From NCBI GenBank assembly GCA_013214575.1, contig JABSSD010000119.1, forward strand, positions 94,015-158,014: 64,000 nucleotides of DNA, written 5' to 3'. Source of the DNA: Paracoccaceae bacterium. GTDB lineage: Bacteria > Pseudomonadota > Alphaproteobacteria > Rhodobacterales > Rhodobacteraceae. The position numbers were made by a program, and so were the translations under genes. The notes under the pieces were generated by a model. The model worked only from the letters and a program-made list of their open reading frames with translations, did not search any database and was not told the DNA's origin. This document shows positions 63,475 to 64,000 of this stretch, one piece after another (position 1 is the stretch's first letter; the number at the start of each line of letters is the position of its first letter).

Positions 63475-64000
63475 GTGTGGGATTGCCATTGAATACAAGG
63501 GACAGCTCAGGTCAGTGAGACAGAGCTGATGGTGTGATTGAAGTTTACGGTAGTTGCTAAATCTCAACGCTACGACTGAGGCGGAGGAACGACCCAAAGC
63601 TGATGGGGTGGATGGCTCCTGCTCCAACCGGCGTCGCAATGCGCCATAATGCAGGTGTCGATATCTGCTTATGAGAGGAGCCACCCGATGCAAGTTTCCA
63701 CAATCGGCCTTGATCCACTGACCGGCAGGAGAATGCAAAGCATTCGCCGAGAGGTTGGCCAAGAACGTCTTTCAAGTTCACGGGATCACTGAAGACGAAG
63801 AGGTCGTCTTCAACATGCCTTTGAGGCGCGCGCAGCTATTGCCGTTCTTCTCCAAGCTCGAGGCCTGTCTCATTGGCATGGAGGCCTGTAGCAGTGCGCA
63901 TCACTGGGCTCGGGAGCTAACAGCGTTAGGCCATGATGTGCGCCTGATCCCACCGATGTATGTCAAACCATACGTCAAACGCGGGAAGTCCGACGCCATT
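63475..64000 (+). mobile_element. Left part of an IS110-family insertion element, cut by window edge
   Basis: The right-most 310 nt encode the N-terminus of an IS110-type transposase, so the element's left end must lie between the J-gene terminator and 63688. The exact boundary cannot be placed without a target comparison; IS110 elements lack the usual long terminal repeats. The non-coding leader has several short complementary segments, for example CAGCTC/GAGCTG (63503-63528). Confidence 0.65.
63688..64000 (+). pseudogene. IS110-family transposase, frameshifted by a 40-nt insertion
   Basis: From the ATG at 63688 the reading is MQVSTIGLD, the family opening with the first Asp of the DEDD catalytic set. 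The continuation LAKNVFQVHGITEDEEVVFN...GMEACSSAHHWARELTALGHDVRLIPPMYVKPYVKRGKSDA is in a different frame starting at 63755. The 40 nt between (63715-63754) do not belong to the family and shift the frame. The original frame ends after 34 codons at a TGA. An internal TTG at 63755 could start a truncated protein without the first Asp. Confidence 0.8.

Noticed and set aside
1-64000. tRNA, rRNA or CRISPR sequences
   Set aside because: I looked for T-loop-like GGTTCGA/TTCAAAT motifs and for regular short repeats with spacers and found none with the expected context. The GTTCGATCC at 18279 belongs to a nested hairpin without tRNA arms.

Overview
The window is a high-GC alphaproteobacterial chromosome segment. 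It most likely comes from the Roseobacter group of Rhodobacteraceae. The basis is gene content: a leucine-degradation cluster with ompW inside it, a divergent bolA/dnaJ-like pair, Hint-RTX and DUF3422 proteins, and a conserved-looking intergenic 'GTATTT...AAGAAGAAG' repeat. Organism assignment rests on recognised protein families, not on a database search. I saw no tRNA, rRNA, CRISPR array, prophage or plasmid backbone.

Layout. 1-8.1 kb: leucine/isovalerate catabolism on the minus strand (ivd, an acyl-CoA ligase, mccB, mccA, and mvaB cut by the left edge), with an outer-membrane ompW gene inserted on the plus strand behind a good FNR/FnrL-type site. 8.4-18.3 kb: a DegT aminotransferase and gph on the minus strand, then a plus-strand run of glmU-glmS-alkD-like, and a moaA-waaA-glycosyltransferase run for molybdopterin and LPS core. 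18.4-28.1 kb: a peptide/amide module, with a fused DppDF ATPase and three M20 hydrolases on the minus strand, divergent from dppA-dppB-dppC. 28.2-33.4 kb: DUF3422, pntB, pntA and an ICMT-like methyltransferase. 33.7-37.7 kb: an SDR, YjbR and DUF1059 genes and a tryptophan catabolic operon kynU-GNAT-kynA. 37.8-41.2 kb: a TetR regulator divergent from a two-gene molybdenum hydroxylase (IorA/IorB type), separated by a strikingly ordered operator region. 41.4-43.5 kb: a secreted-type RTX/Hint protein. 43.6-48.5 kb: a fatty acid desaturase, a PuuD-like amidotransferase, a GlcG-like protein and malate synthase G. 48.7-53.9 kb: pepN and three poorly characterised genes. 54.2-63.4 kb: tex, an HxlR regulator with a divergent membrane protein, gatB, a truncated glycosyltransferase-like remnant, pepT, a DUF4177 protein, bolA and a J-domain protein. 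63.5-64 kb: the left part of an IS110-family element whose transposase is broken by a 40-nt insertion exactly after the first catalytic aspartate codon.

Functionally most of the window is core and nutrient-scavenging metabolism. Leucine, tryptophan and peptides or N-acyl amides are taken up and degraded, glyoxylate is assimilated, and NADPH is supplied by transhydrogenase. The least explained material is non-coding: a composite dispersed repeat with two orientation classes, several perfect or nested hairpins, a duplicated 25-bp operator, and the leader of the IS110 element that may encode a bridge RNA.
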